Source: Herbaspirillum sp.
GTDB lineage: Bacteria > Pseudomonadota > Gammaproteobacteria > Burkholderiales > Burkholderiaceae_D
DNA: 64,000 nucleotides
Direction of reading: 5' to 3'
Assembly (NCBI GenBank): GCA_028292625.1
Contig: JAQGLY010000073.1
Span: forward strand, 1 to 64,000
A program made the translations under genes and the position numbers. The notes under the pieces were generated by a model. The model had not been told where the DNA came from. It made no database searches and worked only from the letters and a program-made list of their open reading frames with translations. Below, one piece after another: positions 27,395-36,694 of this stretch (its first letter is position 1; every line of letters begins with the position of its first letter).

Positions 27395-28120
27395 TCAGGC
27401 AGCACATACAACAAAAACGCTCGCGGTCAGATCGGGATACTTCATTCCCAGCTTGTAGCATGCTTCGAAGAAGTCCTTATCTATGACGCCGCTTTTGTGT
27501 GCTGCGTCCAGTTGGAAATTGGCCAGCGGCTTGAACAAAATGCCACCGCGCTGCTGCACCGTGTAACCAGCGCGCAAAGCTTCGTGCTCCAGCGTATCCA
27601 TGCTGTAAGTGACAACGTGCCCGTGTCTTTTTTCGCCTTCGGTAACCGCTGCGTTGTAGTCTATCAATCCCATGTTGACTGCGATTTGCCGCGATGCCGC
27701 ATTGGCGTTCGGAACCACGATGAACAGGCGGCCGTCGTCTGTCAGCCATTGCCGGATTTTTCTCAGGACCAGTTGCGGATCGCTCAGATGCTCCAGCGTA
27801 TGCACCAGAAAGATATTGTCAAATCGGGTCTGAAGCTCGAGATCTTCAAATTTGCTGAGGATAAAGTCCACGCCATCGCCGACATTTTCCCTGGCAATGT
27901 CGATCAAATCGGACGACCCCTCAACGACGGTAATATCGTCGAAATAAGAGCCCAGCTTTTTAGTGAACTCACCATGGTAACAGCCCATTTCCAGCACTTT
28001 GCCCGGCTTGAAATAGCCGGACAGGGCCTTGAGCATGTAATCCCTGTGGATATAGTCGAAGTCATAGGCATATAGCCTATCCTCGGTATCCTGGAACTCC
28101 TGGTTCAGATTGCGCGACAT
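27395..28120 (-). CDS. Class I SAM-dependent methyltransferase
   Basis: A 241-aa methyltransferase (KVLEMGCYHGEFTKKLG; DNIFLVHTLEHLSDPQLVLRKI; WLTDDGRLFIVVPNANAASR). The open frame extends 17 codons further, but ATG at 28120 has AGGA six bases upstream and lies 2 nt after the preceding gene's stop. Last gene of the leftward operon 31274-27395. Pattern resembles UbiG/COQ5-like methyltransferases of glycan clusters; substrate unknown. Confidence 0.85.
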   Translation of the reverse strand: MSRNLNQEFQDTEDRLYAYDFDYIHRDYMLKALSGYFKPGKVLEMGCYHGEFTKKLGSYFDDITVVEGSSDLIDIARENVGDGVDFILSKFEDLELQTRFDNIFLVHTLEHLSDPQLVLRKIRQWLTDDGRLFIVVPNANAASRQIAVNMGLIDYNAAVTEGEKRHGHVVTYSMDTLEHEALRAGYTVQQRGGILFKPLANFQLDAAHKSGVIDKDFFEACYKLGMKYPDLTASVFVVCAA

Positions 28121-28122
28121 GA

Positions 28123-28902
28123 TTATCCTTGATTGGGGCGGTACATTCTTTTGGATGGCGGTTGATACCATTCGTCGAGAGTGGCCGGAACGCGCGCGTT
28201 ATAACCGATGACCTGCCGCAGCGTATCGTCGAAGTCGTCCGCCTTTTCATAGCCCAGTGCGCGCGGGTAATCGAATTGCTGTTTCATGAATGGTTTCGAA
28301 AACATCGGCGTGACCGAACGTCTTAAGCGGTCGGTTTCATTGTTTCCGCCGGCATGCCACACATTGGAATTGAACATCAGAATACTGCCGGCAGGGCCGA
28401 TGGCCTGTTCGGCATGCTGCCGGAAAAATTCGTCGCTCGGCTTGGCTTCCTGCCGATGCGATCCAGGCAGTAACCATGTCGATCCGTTATCGGCGGTGAA
28501 ATCGTCCAGCATCACCAGTGTATTGAGCAGCAGAGGTATGGCACCGGAATAGGAACGGATATCACGGTGAACGCGTTGTGCGTACGATATCGAATCGCGC
28601 GTATTGATCGCGCCCCCGAAGGAATTTAGCACAAATTTTCCGCCAAAATAGCGTTCTATGAATTCATAAATGGGATAGGCCTTCAGACATTCGAGATAGC
28701 TGTCGAACTGGCCGATCAAATGATGCACGGTAAAGCTGGTGTCCTGCTCGATGCCGTTTTTAACCTGGTACTGACGGCAGATCTCATAGGCATCATGGAT
28801 ATCGTGCTGCATCCGGGCGACTAACGCCGATGGAATGGCGCTGTCGAAAACAACCCATCCCTTTTCCGCCATCAATTCATCGAATTGCTGTATTGAAATC
28901 AT
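28123..28902 (-). CDS. PhyH-family Fe(II)/2-oxoglutarate dioxygenase
   Basis: A 259-aa member of the phytanoyl-CoA dioxygenase family. The iron-binding H-x-D is in VHRDIR, and the distal His in SNVWHAGGNN, followed by an Arg-rich RRSVTPMF for 2-oxoglutarate. The family hydroxylates small organic molecules. In glycan clusters these enzymes are thought to oxidise or hydroxylate sugars or N-acyl groups. Located between two methyltransferases in a tight operon (gaps 2 and 9 nt). Confidence 0.85.
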   Translation of the reverse strand: MISIQQFDELMAEKGWVVFDSAIPSALVARMQHDIHDAYEICRQYQVKNGIEQDTSFTVHHLIGQFDSYLECLKAYPIYEFIERYFGGKFVLNSFGGAINTRDSISYAQRVHRDIRSYSGAIPLLLNTLVMLDDFTADNGSTWLLPGSHRQEAKPSDEFFRQHAEQAIGPAGSILMFNSNVWHAGGNNETDRLRRSVTPMFSKPFMKQQFDYPRALGYEKADDFDDTLRQVIGYNARVPATLDEWYQPPSKRMYRPNQG

Positions 28903-28911
28903 CGGCGGCTT

Positions 28912-29697
28912 TCACTTGATCGTGACGATGCATTTCGACGGGTAGATATCACATTTTTCCAGAGCATATTCGTTCTGTTTGAATACCTCTTTGAATGCGA
29001 TCGCCTCTCCGGGCGATTCCGGCCATGTGAGTTCATCCATCAGCAAAATGCTGCCGGACACCAGATGCGGCTTGATCGCCCGCAAGGCGGCGACCGTCGG
29101 TTCATACAAGCCCATGTCGAAATAGGCCAGGGCGACGATGCTCGATGCGTTCTCCGTGAAAAACGCCGGTGCCGTTTGCGCGACATCGCCGGCAACCAGC
29201 GAATGCATGCCGCGTTTGTGGCCGATGATATTATTGCCTTCATGCACCTTCAGCAATTCGTCCAGGTAGGTTTGATAACTTGCCTGTGTCGAATAGGAAT
29301 TTTCAACCCAGGCGCCGCTTTCCTGCTTGTCATTTTCGCCGGGTTTTAAATATCCTTCGAAGGTATCGAAACCGACAATCCGGCGCTGTTTGTTAAAGGG
29401 CTCATAGATTGCCCGCAGGTTTTCGAATAGCACCAGATTGTGGCCGTACCATGTGCCGAACTCGACAATCATGCCCGGTATATGTTTGATGCGCTTGTAC
29501 AAGTCGTTGAGAACGATAAATTTCACCAATACCGAACTGCGCGTATACAGACCGATATTGAACAGCAAATCCTCTTGAGACAGCGGACTGTTTTCGTACA
29601 TGCTCTGCAATTTTTCCCTGAATGCGAATTGGGCGTCCGATGCAGTCGATTCCAGTTTGTAAACTTCGTCTTGAATGTTATTTGAGTTACTCATCAT
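28912..29697 (-). CDS. TylF/MycF-like SAM-dependent O-methyltransferase
   Basis: A 261-aa protein with the pattern of macrocin/sugar O-methyltransferases: GMIVEFGTWYGHNLVLFENL, RRIVGFDTFEGYL, a His-containing IIGHKRGMHSLVAGD, ALAYFDMGLYEPTVAALRAI and ILLMDELTWPESPGEAIAF (metal-dependent acidic residues). The open frame continues 29 codons upstream into the preceding gene. The adjacent ATGs at 29697 and 29694 (MMSNSN) overlap the stop of that gene by a few bases and are the likely start. Probably methylates a sugar hydroxyl of the glycan. Confidence 0.78.
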   Translation of the reverse strand: MMSNSNNIQDEVYKLESTASDAQFAFREKLQSMYENSPLSQEDLLFNIGLYTRSSVLVKFIVLNDLYKRIKHIPGMIVEFGTWYGHNLVLFENLRAIYEPFNKQRRIVGFDTFEGYLKPGENDKQESGAWVENSYSTQASYQTYLDELLKVHEGNNIIGHKRGMHSLVAGDVAQTAPAFFTENASSIVALAYFDMGLYEPTVAALRAIKPHLVSGSILLMDELTWPESPGEAIAFKEVFKQNEYALEKCDIYPSKCIVTIK

Positions 29698-30610
29698 TGC
29701 TCCAAATGGCCAGGCCGAATCCTGTCGTACCGAATCGGTTCCCGTTATATAACATGTACTTTCTGTTTTCGATCTTGAACACAAAAGGATAGCATGTCAT
29801 TAGCGAATCCCAGCCTTCCGCCGACGGCGGGATGCCGTCGTCATCGTATCTGGTCCAATTCCGGCCATCCGCGGATTCGGCATAGCGAATACGATAAGAG
29901 CCGGTGCCGTTGCGGTAATCCTGCGACGCGCGCGAACAAAACCACATCTTGAACATTCCATCTTCCTTGATGACGCAAGGGCGGGAAAATGCCTCCGTCT
30001 CGAAGCGAGATGCCATGCATGGTTCCGGATAGCGGATGAAGTTGCCGCCGTCTTTCGATTCCGCGTATTTGATCACGTACAGCGGTTCATACTTGCCGTC
30101 GATCGGAAGCCAGCTTACCCCTGAGACGTACCACATCTTCCAGAGGCCGCCGTCGAACAGGATGGTCGGCGTGACGGCTACATAGGGCTCTGTCGCGGTT
30201 CTGTCCATGATCGGACCCTCGAACAGCTTTTCAAAGTGCAGGCCGTTGTCGCTGGAGACGGCGATGCCCATCGCGTTATGGTAGGGAACAGTGATGCGCT
30301 GGTTCCAGCCGCTGTAATACAGATAGGTCTTGCCATTTTTTTGCAGGGCGTAGCTTGGCATGACGCCGTCGTCGTCGAACGTTCCGGGCCTGCCGAATCC
30401 GAGACAGGCTTCGCGATGCCGGGCCACGACCTTGCCCGGATTGTCTTTGTCGAGGTCAACGGCGTAGCACAGGCTCTTGCCGGATGCATTGCGTGTCGAA
30501 ATGAACACACGGATCACATCGTCGAGTACCAGGGTGGTTGGCACTTGCGCATGCGACCCGACCCAGTTATCCGTGGGATCGAAGATTCTTCCGAGTTTTT
30601 TCCAAGCCAT
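29687..30610 (-). CDS. Five-bladed beta-propeller glycosidase-like protein
   Basis: A 307-aa cytoplasmic-looking protein (no signal peptide) with repeated propeller blades typical of the GH43/GH32/GH68/GH130 clan: RVFISTRNASGKS, KTYLYYSGWNQR, WKMWYVSGVSW, IKYAESKDGGNF, FKMWFCSRASQDY, IRYAESADGRNW, KYMLYNGN. Relatives occur in LPS and glycan-modification clusters without known activity; some propellers of this clan act as phosphorylases or transferases rather than hydrolases. It might trim or transfer a sugar on the nascent glycan; catalytic residues were not assigned. Confidence 0.7.
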   Translation of the reverse strand: MAWKKLGRIFDPTDNWVGSHAQVPTTLVLDDVIRVFISTRNASGKSLCYAVDLDKDNPGKVVARHREACLGFGRPGTFDDDGVMPSYALQKNGKTYLYYSGWNQRITVPYHNAMGIAVSSDNGLHFEKLFEGPIMDRTATEPYVAVTPTILFDGGLWKMWYVSGVSWLPIDGKYEPLYVIKYAESKDGGNFIRYPEPCMASRFETEAFSRPCVIKEDGMFKMWFCSRASQDYRNGTGSYRIRYAESADGRNWTRYDDDGIPPSAEGWDSLMTCYPFVFKIENRKYMLYNGNRFGTTGFGLAIWSNDE

Positions 30611-30617
30611 CTTTTTT

Positions 30618-31274
30618 CTAGAAATCCAATTCCTGGCTGCTTTTTATCGCGCGCGCAGGCGAACCGGCATAGAGTTGCCACGCATCCGTATTTTTCGAGA
30701 TCAGAGCCCCCATTGCCACGCAGGTGCCTTCGGCGATCGTGCAATCGTTGGTGATGGTCGAATTCACGCCGAACCATGAATAGGAATTGACCAGACAGTG
30801 ACCGGACAAGACTACATGGGAGGTAAAAAAGACGTGATCCTTGATTTCACCGTGGTGGCCGATATGATTCCCGCTCCACAAGACGACATTGTTGCCGATC
30901 TTGGTAAAGGGCTGGAGCGTGTTATCTTCCAATATAAAACAGTTCTCCCCGATTTGATTGTCGTTCACCGTAGCGTTCGGACTAACGTAGGAGATGAAAT
31001 CGTAGCCTTTCGCCTTCCCTTCCAGATAAATGGACTCTCTCAAGCGGTTCATCTTGCGTCCTGTCAGCGGTGCGAACAGCTTGTAGTCCGAAGGAGGGAA
31101 ATAGCTTGTCACCGATTCGAACGGCACGACCGGCAGCCCTTCGAAGAACTTGCTCTCCGGGACATGCTCTTCATGCACGGTAAATCCCACTACCTCTATC
31201 GCAGGATCCTTTTTCAGATAATAATGCGCCAGCTGGGCAGTATCCAAAATGCCGAAAAGAACAACTTTTTGCAT
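30618..31274 (-). CDS. Left-handed beta-helix sugar acyltransferase (PglD/NeuD-like)
   Basis: A 218-aa protein with an N-terminal nucleotide-sugar binding Rossmann-like part (KVVLFGILDTAQLAHYYL) and C-terminal hexapeptide repeats (GENCFILEDNTLQPFTKIG, NNVVLWSGNHIGHHGEI with the catalytic-type His, GTCVAMGALISKN, YAGSPARAI). The architecture is that of PglD/NeuD acetyltransferases that N- or O-acylate an amino sugar. Reasonable partner of the DegT aminotransferase. First gene of the leftward operon; the divergent dioxygenase gene starts 115 bp away. Confidence 0.85.
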   Translation of the reverse strand: MQKVVLFGILDTAQLAHYYLKKDPAIEVVGFTVHEEHVPESKFFEGLPVVPFESVTSYFPPSDYKLFAPLTGRKMNRLRESIYLEGKAKGYDFISYVSPNATVNDNQIGENCFILEDNTLQPFTKIGNNVVLWSGNHIGHHGEIKDHVFFTSHVVLSGHCLVNSYSWFGVNSTITNDCTIAEGTCVAMGALISKNTDAWQLYAGSPARAIKSSQELDF

Positions 31275-31389
31275 TGTAGTCTCCAGAGTTTCTCAATGTG
31301 AATTAGATCAGAATCGCTAATGTGGCATAAGGTGCATATTGCATTGAAAACCGGCTCTCTTTAGGGTATTGGCAAAGGAAATTTGGCAT

Positions 31390-32226
31390 ATGGGCAAGAT
31401 TCTCAGTCAGGAACAGATCCGCTTCTATAAAGAAAACGGCTATCTGATAGTGCAGGATATCTTTGAGGCAGAAGACCTCGACGAGACCTTGCGCCACTTC
31501 AATCTCTCCTTCGTCCAGCAACTGGACCGGCTCCGGCTGGCAGCGGACAAGGGCCTTTCGCTCGATGCTCTGCATCAAAATATGGCGATGCTATTGGCTG
31601 CGGATGTGGCGCTTTATCTGGCCACCTTGCGCATGTGTTCGAAGCTTTACGGCATTTACAAACTGATGGCATCGCAGCGATTAAAGGATGCGACCGCCGA
31701 TCTGGGTATCGATACGCCCTTGTTTCAGACCACGCCGGTATTGCATCTGATGTCGAAAAGACTGGTCGTTCCCGGCGGATACCAGGGGTTCGATGTGCAT
31801 CAGGACTGGGCGTCTGTACAGGGTAGTCTGGACACGATCACCACCTGGATTCCATTCATGGATATCGATGCCGATCTGTTCACGATGGAAGTGCTTCCCA
31901 AGAGTCATTTGCATGGCTTGCTGGATGGCGTGCAGGAAGAGCACGTCTACCGCGTCGCCAAAAAATTCGAAGAGGGCGATTTCGAGCCGATCCAGGTGAA
32001 CAAGGGCGGGGTCTGCCTGATGTCCAATTTCACGGTGCATCGGAGCTCCAGGAAGGGGGACGACAGGCTGCGGATTTCGGTTAGCGGACGTTATGAAAAT
32101 GCCAGCGAAGCATCGTTCATCGAGCGCGAATATCCATTCACTCAGTTGAAGTCGCTGAGGCGCGAATTCATCACTGAGGATTTCCCATCGCAAGACCGGG
32201 TGCGGAGCATTTTTAAAAATAATTGA
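31390..32226 (+). CDS. PhyH-family Fe(II)/2-oxoglutarate dioxygenase
   Basis: A 278-aa dioxygenase (ILSQEQIRFYKENGYLIVQDI; iron ligands H-x-D in DVHQDW and distal His in NFTVHRSS; Arg in DRLRISVSG). The ATG at 31390 has AAGGAA at 31375-31380; a longer TTG start at 31369 is less likely. Second PhyH enzyme in the cluster and only distantly like the one at 28123-28902. Its 3' end overlaps the opposing gene by 14 bp. Likely hydroxylates a sugar or acyl substituent. Confidence 0.84.
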   Translation: MGKILSQEQIRFYKENGYLIVQDIFEAEDLDETLRHFNLSFVQQLDRLRLAADKGLSLDALHQNMAMLLAADVALYLATLRMCSKLYGIYKLMASQRLKDATADLGIDTPLFQTTPVLHLMSKRLVVPGGYQGFDVHQDWASVQGSLDTITTWIPFMDIDADLFTMEVLPKSHLHGLLDGVQEEHVYRVAKKFEEGDFEPIQVNKGGVCLMSNFTVHRSSRKGDDRLRISVSGRYENASEASFIEREYPFTQLKSLRREFITEDFPSQDRVRSIFKNN

Positions 32227-33055
32227 TGCGCGGCGCTGCCGCGTAAGTCGGTTCGCAACGCATCAGAACCTCTTGGCGCAGAGAAAAATAATGTGTGAGG
32301 TAAAGCGGGTTCAGGGAATCGCGGTACGCGATTTTCAAGGCATTCAGAATCATCAATTCTTTGCGGCAGGGATAATACAACAAGCTCCCCCAAGGCATTG
32401 AATTCAAATCGAAATGAAGGACCTTCATCTCCGGCATTAGCGCGAGAATCAGCGAGGCAATGCGTTCGATGAGAAATACCTTCATCTGGACGGCGCTCTT
32501 GGCGTAATCGGTGAGTTTGTTGAGTTCGATACTTAAATAATTTTTTTCGTATTCGGCGATCTCAAACAGACGCTCAGTAATGGCAAACCATTTTTCCCAG
32601 AAGACCGGTTTGGCGATGATGTAATTGCAATAGACACAGCTCCGGAAATCATTAATCAGTGTCGTGAAATCGACCGAAAGATCGATGGTGTCGAGAAATT
32701 CCTGAGTGATGGAAATCAAGCCCGGATGGCATTTGTTGCCCTGTTCGAACACATTGAGATAACAGGCGGAATCCTGGATGGTCGGCGAAAATGTGTATAC
32801 ATCGCCGCCGGGATTGTTGTCCATGAAGGCGTGGACCTGTTGGGCGCTCAGACGCGTTTTCTGATGAAACAGTGGGGACAGGAAACCATAATACTCGTCT
32901 TCATTGAGCGTGTTCTCGAGAAAATAATGACGTATGGCCCAATATTCGCGCCAGTCCGAGCGCGGATTGCCGGCGATCTCGAGCGGGGTAAATCCTGGGT
33001 CCAGCATCTGTTTGCTCGCTTCATCGTAATGAATCTGCAGAATATTTTTCTTCAT
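32213..33055 (-). CDS. Unknown protein, short paralogue of the 562-aa protein at 38460
   Basis: A 280-aa protein of unknown function. It aligns by eye along its length with the first half of the 562-aa protein at 38460-40148: shared YFxxxxLxEDxxYGFL, TRLSA, PGxDVYTFxPxIQDxAC, VFEQG, AKPVFW, LTExxFEIAE and a final LRxxxLxxCEP. It lacks the C-terminal part found there. No membrane segment. The ATG at 33055 is chosen over the more distal start because it matches the paralogue. It sits behind a methyltransferase in a leftward group (35631-32213). Confidence 0.7.
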   Translation of the reverse strand: MKKNILQIHYDEASKQMLDPGFTPLEIAGNPRSDWREYWAIRHYFLENTLNEDEYYGFLSPLFHQKTRLSAQQVHAFMDNNPGGDVYTFSPTIQDSACYLNVFEQGNKCHPGLISITQEFLDTIDLSVDFTTLINDFRSCVYCNYIIAKPVFWEKWFAITERLFEIAEYEKNYLSIELNKLTDYAKSAVQMKVFLIERIASLILALMPEMKVLHFDLNSMPWGSLLYYPCRKELMILNALKIAYRDSLNPLYLTHYFSLRQEVLMRCEPTYAAAPRINYF

Positions 33056-33112
33056 AGAAATTCTCGTATTGCTTCCTAATATCGGCCCGTTCACGGCGTC
33101 GAATTGCCGAGG

Positions 33113-34324
33113 TCAGTCCGGGACGGTTGCCATGACAACGGCATAGTGCGTTTCGCCAAGCTGGGCGCACTGATCGTCGATGTCCATCAACTGATCGATC
33201 AGCTCAAAATTCTCGTCGGCCAGAATGTTGTGCATGATGTCGTTCATGCCGAGGTGGTAAATCCCCCCGCCGGTTTTGATCACTTCGGCGTCCGGAAACA
33301 GTCGCAGCAATTCGGGAAGAATGCGGCCCGAATCGGCGCACTCCGACGGATCGGTAGCAATGATGGCGCGCGGATCGGGGCGCTCTACCGTTGACCGCAG
33401 CTGTAGCGCCGGATTACCCGGATCGCGCAGGTACTTTGGATCGAGCGCACGGCGCACATCATTGTTGATGCTGAGCAATTGATCTGACCACTGCATGCGG
33501 TCCGGGCCGACGAAATCGTCCATCAGGAAGACGCCGCCCTTTTTCAAGACCCGCCGGCTCCATTCAAGCGCGGCTCTGACATCGAACATATGATGCAAGG
33601 CATTGTTCCAATAAACAAAGTCGTAGATGCCTTCATGCGTCTTGCTTTCCATGCCGTTTTCCAATCGGAAGTGCATGCGGTCGGCGAGGCCCGCGCCGGC
33701 CGCTTCGGCCCGTCCCCGGTCCACGGCGACCTGCGACAGTTCGAACAGGGTAAAGTGATCCACTAAACCGCATTGCATTGCAAGTCGTTCCTTGGCGCCT
33801 GTACCTGCTCCGATCGATACACCGCGCGCAAACGGTGTCTTGCCCTCAAAGCGCCTCAGCGCCAACTGATGCATGCCGGCCGACGGGCCGGGGATATCCT
33901 CGCCGCAGACCCTTTTATTGATCGCGCGGACAATGTATTCGCTTTCCCACCAGCGCGTGATGAGCTGGCTGGTTTTGCTGTACTGGCTGGACCAGTGACC
34001 TCCGGTTTTCTGATCGTCGCTGAGCGTAATGGTGCGCTTTCCGTTCGGGACCGGAATCAGGGTGTGTTCGTAACCGATCTCGATAATGCTTTGTCCGGGG
34101 CAGCCAAATTGCCGCCATTCCATGGAAAACGCGCGCGCCCCCGGGTGGCCTGCTGCGACTGCGTCCGGCCGCGGCTGGTTGCAGGCAATTGTAGTCATCC
34201 TAGCGCCGTCGATATAAAGCGACACGTTGACCGGCACGTCCGGTTGCATGGCGTTCGCAGCCCAACCGGATACGGTGTGCTCGTCGATTCGGTCGACCCA
34301 ACCGGAGAAACTGTTTTCGCTCAT
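33113..34324 (-). CDS. SAM methyltransferase with N-terminal GWA-type beta domain
   Basis: A 403-aa protein. The first ~100 residues (FSGWVDRIDEHTVSGWAANA, VNVSLYIDG, RPDAVAAGHPGA) form the small beta-rich GWA domain seen at the ends of glycosyltransferases and methyltransferases in polysaccharide clusters. The remainder is a class I methyltransferase: GVSIGAGTGAKERLAM, FTLFELSQVAVDRGR, YDFVYWNNALHHMFD, RVLKKGGVFLMDDFVG. Start at 34324 (MSENSFSG); the longer frame upstream is not supported. Probably methylates the glycan. Confidence 0.78.
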   Translation of the reverse strand: MSENSFSGWVDRIDEHTVSGWAANAMQPDVPVNVSLYIDGARMTTIACNQPRPDAVAAGHPGARAFSMEWRQFGCPGQSIIEIGYEHTLIPVPNGKRTITLSDDQKTGGHWSSQYSKTSQLITRWWESEYIVRAINKRVCGEDIPGPSAGMHQLALRRFEGKTPFARGVSIGAGTGAKERLAMQCGLVDHFTLFELSQVAVDRGRAEAAGAGLADRMHFRLENGMESKTHEGIYDFVYWNNALHHMFDVRAALEWSRRVLKKGGVFLMDDFVGPDRMQWSDQLLSINNDVRRALDPKYLRDPGNPALQLRSTVERPDPRAIIATDPSECADSGRILPELLRLFPDAEVIKTGGGIYHLGMNDIMHNILADENFELIDQLMDIDDQCAQLGETHYAVVMATVPD

Positions 34325-34536
34325 GGCCTTTTCTGTTTTCCGTAGCGATTGACGACAGGCCGGGGAAGGTTCGCACTTCCGGCGCTTGGTAGTCAAATCT
34401 CCGGGGAACTGTGTTATTTGGACGAGATGGCAATTCTGCAATTAAAACATCTCCGCCGGAACCTCGAAACGGCGATTAAAAGGGTATTTCCGCAGGAGCC
34501 AGCCAATTTCCCCAATTCAAGCCGGAGCGCCGGTAT

Positions 34537-35631
34537 TCAGATCAGCCCGCCGTATACGCGATCGTAAAGCGCCGCTTTCCCCCCCAAATCGTAATCTGCC
34601 TTGACTTCGCGCTGGCCGGCGGCGGCCAATGCGTGCCGTTTCTCAGAAGATTCGATCAACAGGGTAATGGCATGCAGCCACGCTTGGCTGGCGTTGGGCA
34701 GCAAGAAGCCCGTGACGTCATGCGTGACCACCTCGTTGTATACCGACACATCGCTGAAAATGCTGGCAATGCCGGCGGCGGAGTAGTCCAGCCATTTGAT
34801 GTAACTCTTGCATTGATTGTATTCGTCCGACGCCAACGGGATCAGCGCGATATCCCAATTCCACTGTTTGAGCTGGACGGCGTAGTTTTCGTATTCGTGG
34901 ATGAAGGTCAGGAACTCCACATTCGGGTGATTTTTCCAGCCGGCGGGGCATTCCCACCCTACGAAATACAGTTTCAGCCGTGTTCCATAGCGTTGGCAAA
35001 GCGTTTGCAGCGCTTGGTCGACCAGCGCGAAATTCGATGGCTGGATCGACGAGCCGAGCAGGCCGATGGTAATCGTCGCATCGCGATTGTCGGGAACGGG
35101 GCGGTAGAAAATATCGAAATCCAGATAGTTCGGCAGCACATGGATCGAAGCATTCAAATGGCGGTATTTTTCAGCCAGGAATTGGGTGGAAACAACGATT
35201 GCCTTGGCGTGCCGTGCGACATATTCGATGCCTTCCTTCCAGCGCGCGCCCATCGCGGCTTCCGGATGGTCGTGCGGTATCTCATTGAGCAGGTCGTCGG
35301 ATTCGTAGATGACCGGCTTGCCGGACGCGAAAACAGCTTGCAGCGTCGCGATCGGCAACAATCCCGGCGTGAATCGGTGAAAAATGATCAGATCGGCGTC
35401 CGCAATCGCCTTGGTATCGAGGAAACCGTCCTTGACGCCCCAGATCAGCTCCCAGCGGTCGGCCAGATGCGCGAACGGCCGTATCAGACGGATTTGCGGG
35501 CAGGGGCTCCAAGTCGATTCGACCGTGTACACCAGAATGCGTTTTCTGGCTTGCGCAGCGGCCGCCAGCGGCGCAGGCCGGTTCGCGTAGGGGGCGTTCG
35601 GAACGCCGGGCGGTTTTTGATCGATGCGCAT
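34537..35631 (-). CDS. GT4-type glycosyltransferase
   Basis: A 364-aa GT-B glycosyltransferase (ILVYTVESTWSPCPQIRLIRP; VIYESDDLLNEIPHDHPEAA; IGLLGSSIQPSNF; KLYFVGWECPAGWKNHP; KSYIKWLDYSAAGIASIFSDVSVYNEVV; GFLLPN). The frame stays open 310 codons further upstream, but that part runs antisense to rfbF and has no family similarity; MRIDQKPPG at 35631 is the first plausible start. First gene of the leftward set. Donor unknown. Confidence 0.82.
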   Translation of the reverse strand: MRIDQKPPGVPNAPYANRPAPLAAAAQARKRILVYTVESTWSPCPQIRLIRPFAHLADRWELIWGVKDGFLDTKAIADADLIIFHRFTPGLLPIATLQAVFASGKPVIYESDDLLNEIPHDHPEAAMGARWKEGIEYVARHAKAIVVSTQFLAEKYRHLNASIHVLPNYLDFDIFYRPVPDNRDATITIGLLGSSIQPSNFALVDQALQTLCQRYGTRLKLYFVGWECPAGWKNHPNVEFLTFIHEYENYAVQLKQWNWDIALIPLASDEYNQCKSYIKWLDYSAAGIASIFSDVSVYNEVVTHDVTGFLLPNASQAWLHAITLLIESSEKRHALAAAGQREVKADYDLGGKAALYDRVYGGLI

Positions 35632-35880
35632 GGATGACGAGAGGGACTGGGGACCAATACGGATTAAAGCATCGTTATCGGGGCCGTCATCGGGGGAACA
35701 GGAACCGAGATGAGCCGGTTTTCGGCGAATCGGAATGCCATTTGACCGGTAGGCTGTCACGCTGGAGAACATCGCGCAACCGGATGGCCGGTCGCGGGTT
35801 GCAGACGAATATATGACGGTCCGGGGAACGGCGCGAATCGCACGACATCCCCAAATGGACCTCGGCCTTAGGGGATTTGT

Positions 35881-36657
35881 GTGAAAGTCGTCATTCTTGC
35901 AGGGGGTATGGGCACGCGTCTGGGCGAGGAAACCGACGTACGGCCGAAACCGATGGTCGAAATCGGCGGTAAGCCGATCCTGTGGCACATCATGAAAAGC
36001 TATTCGCATTTCGGCTTTAACGAATTCGTGATCCTGCTCGGTTACAAGGGCTACATCATCAAGGAGTATTTCGCCAATTATTTCCTGCATCAGGGCGATA
36101 TTACGATCGATCTGGCCGATAACCGGGTGGAAGTGCATCGCAATAAATCCGAGCCCTGGAAGGTGACCCTGCTGGAGACCGGCCTGCAGACCCAGACAGG
36201 GGGCCGTTTGCTGGCTGCGCGCGATCATCTTGGCGGCCAGGATTTCATGCTGACCTACGGCGACGGCGTGGCCGATGTCGATATCGGTGCGCTGGTGGAC
36301 CACCATGGCAAGCACGATGCGCTGGTGACGATGACCACCGTGCAGCCGGAGCCGCGCTTCGGCATGATCGATGCCGGCGCCGACGGCCGCATCCGCGATT
36401 TCCGCGAAAAGCCGCCCGGCGATCTGGGCTGGATCAATGGCGGCTTCATGGTGTGCCGGGCCGGTGTGTTCGATTATCTGCGGGACGGCGATGCGACCAT
36501 TTTCGAGCGCGCGCCGCTGGAGAACATCGCGCGCGACGGCTTGTTGCTGAACTGGCAGCACGGCGGTTTCTGGAAATGCATGGATACGCTGCGCGACAAG
36601 GTTCAGTTGAATCAGTTATGGGATCAGGACCGGGCGGCATGGAAAAAATGGAAGTGA
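35881..36657 (+). CDS. rfbF: Glucose-1-phosphate cytidylyltransferase
   Basis: A 258-aa enzyme that makes CDP-glucose from CTP and glucose-1-phosphate, the entry to CDP-6-deoxyhexoses. Signature VVILAGGMGTRLGEETDV, RPKPMVEIGGKPILWHIM, GYKGYIIKEYFANYFLH, EPWKVTLLETG and GGFWKCMDTLRDK match RfbF/AscA closely. The start is GTG at 35881 with AGGGGA a few bases upstream. First gene of a rightward operon (35881-40148). Its partner dehydratase rfbG is 6 kb away on the other strand. Confidence 0.96.
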   Translation: MKVVILAGGMGTRLGEETDVRPKPMVEIGGKPILWHIMKSYSHFGFNEFVILLGYKGYIIKEYFANYFLHQGDITIDLADNRVEVHRNKSEPWKVTLLETGLQTQTGGRLLAARDHLGGQDFMLTYGDGVADVDIGALVDHHGKHDALVTMTTVQPEPRFGMIDAGADGRIRDFREKPPGDLGWINGGFMVCRAGVFDYLRDGDATIFERAPLENIARDGLLLNWQHGGFWKCMDTLRDKVQLNQLWDQDRAAWKKWK

Positions 36658-36694
36658 CCGCTTGCCGCCTTGCGCGCGGGAAGGTCGCGCTGTA

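Noticed and set aside
35632-36561. 310-codon upstream extension of the minus-strand GT4 gene
   Set aside because: Runs antisense to rfbF and shows no glycosyltransferase similarity; the gene is taken to start at 35631.
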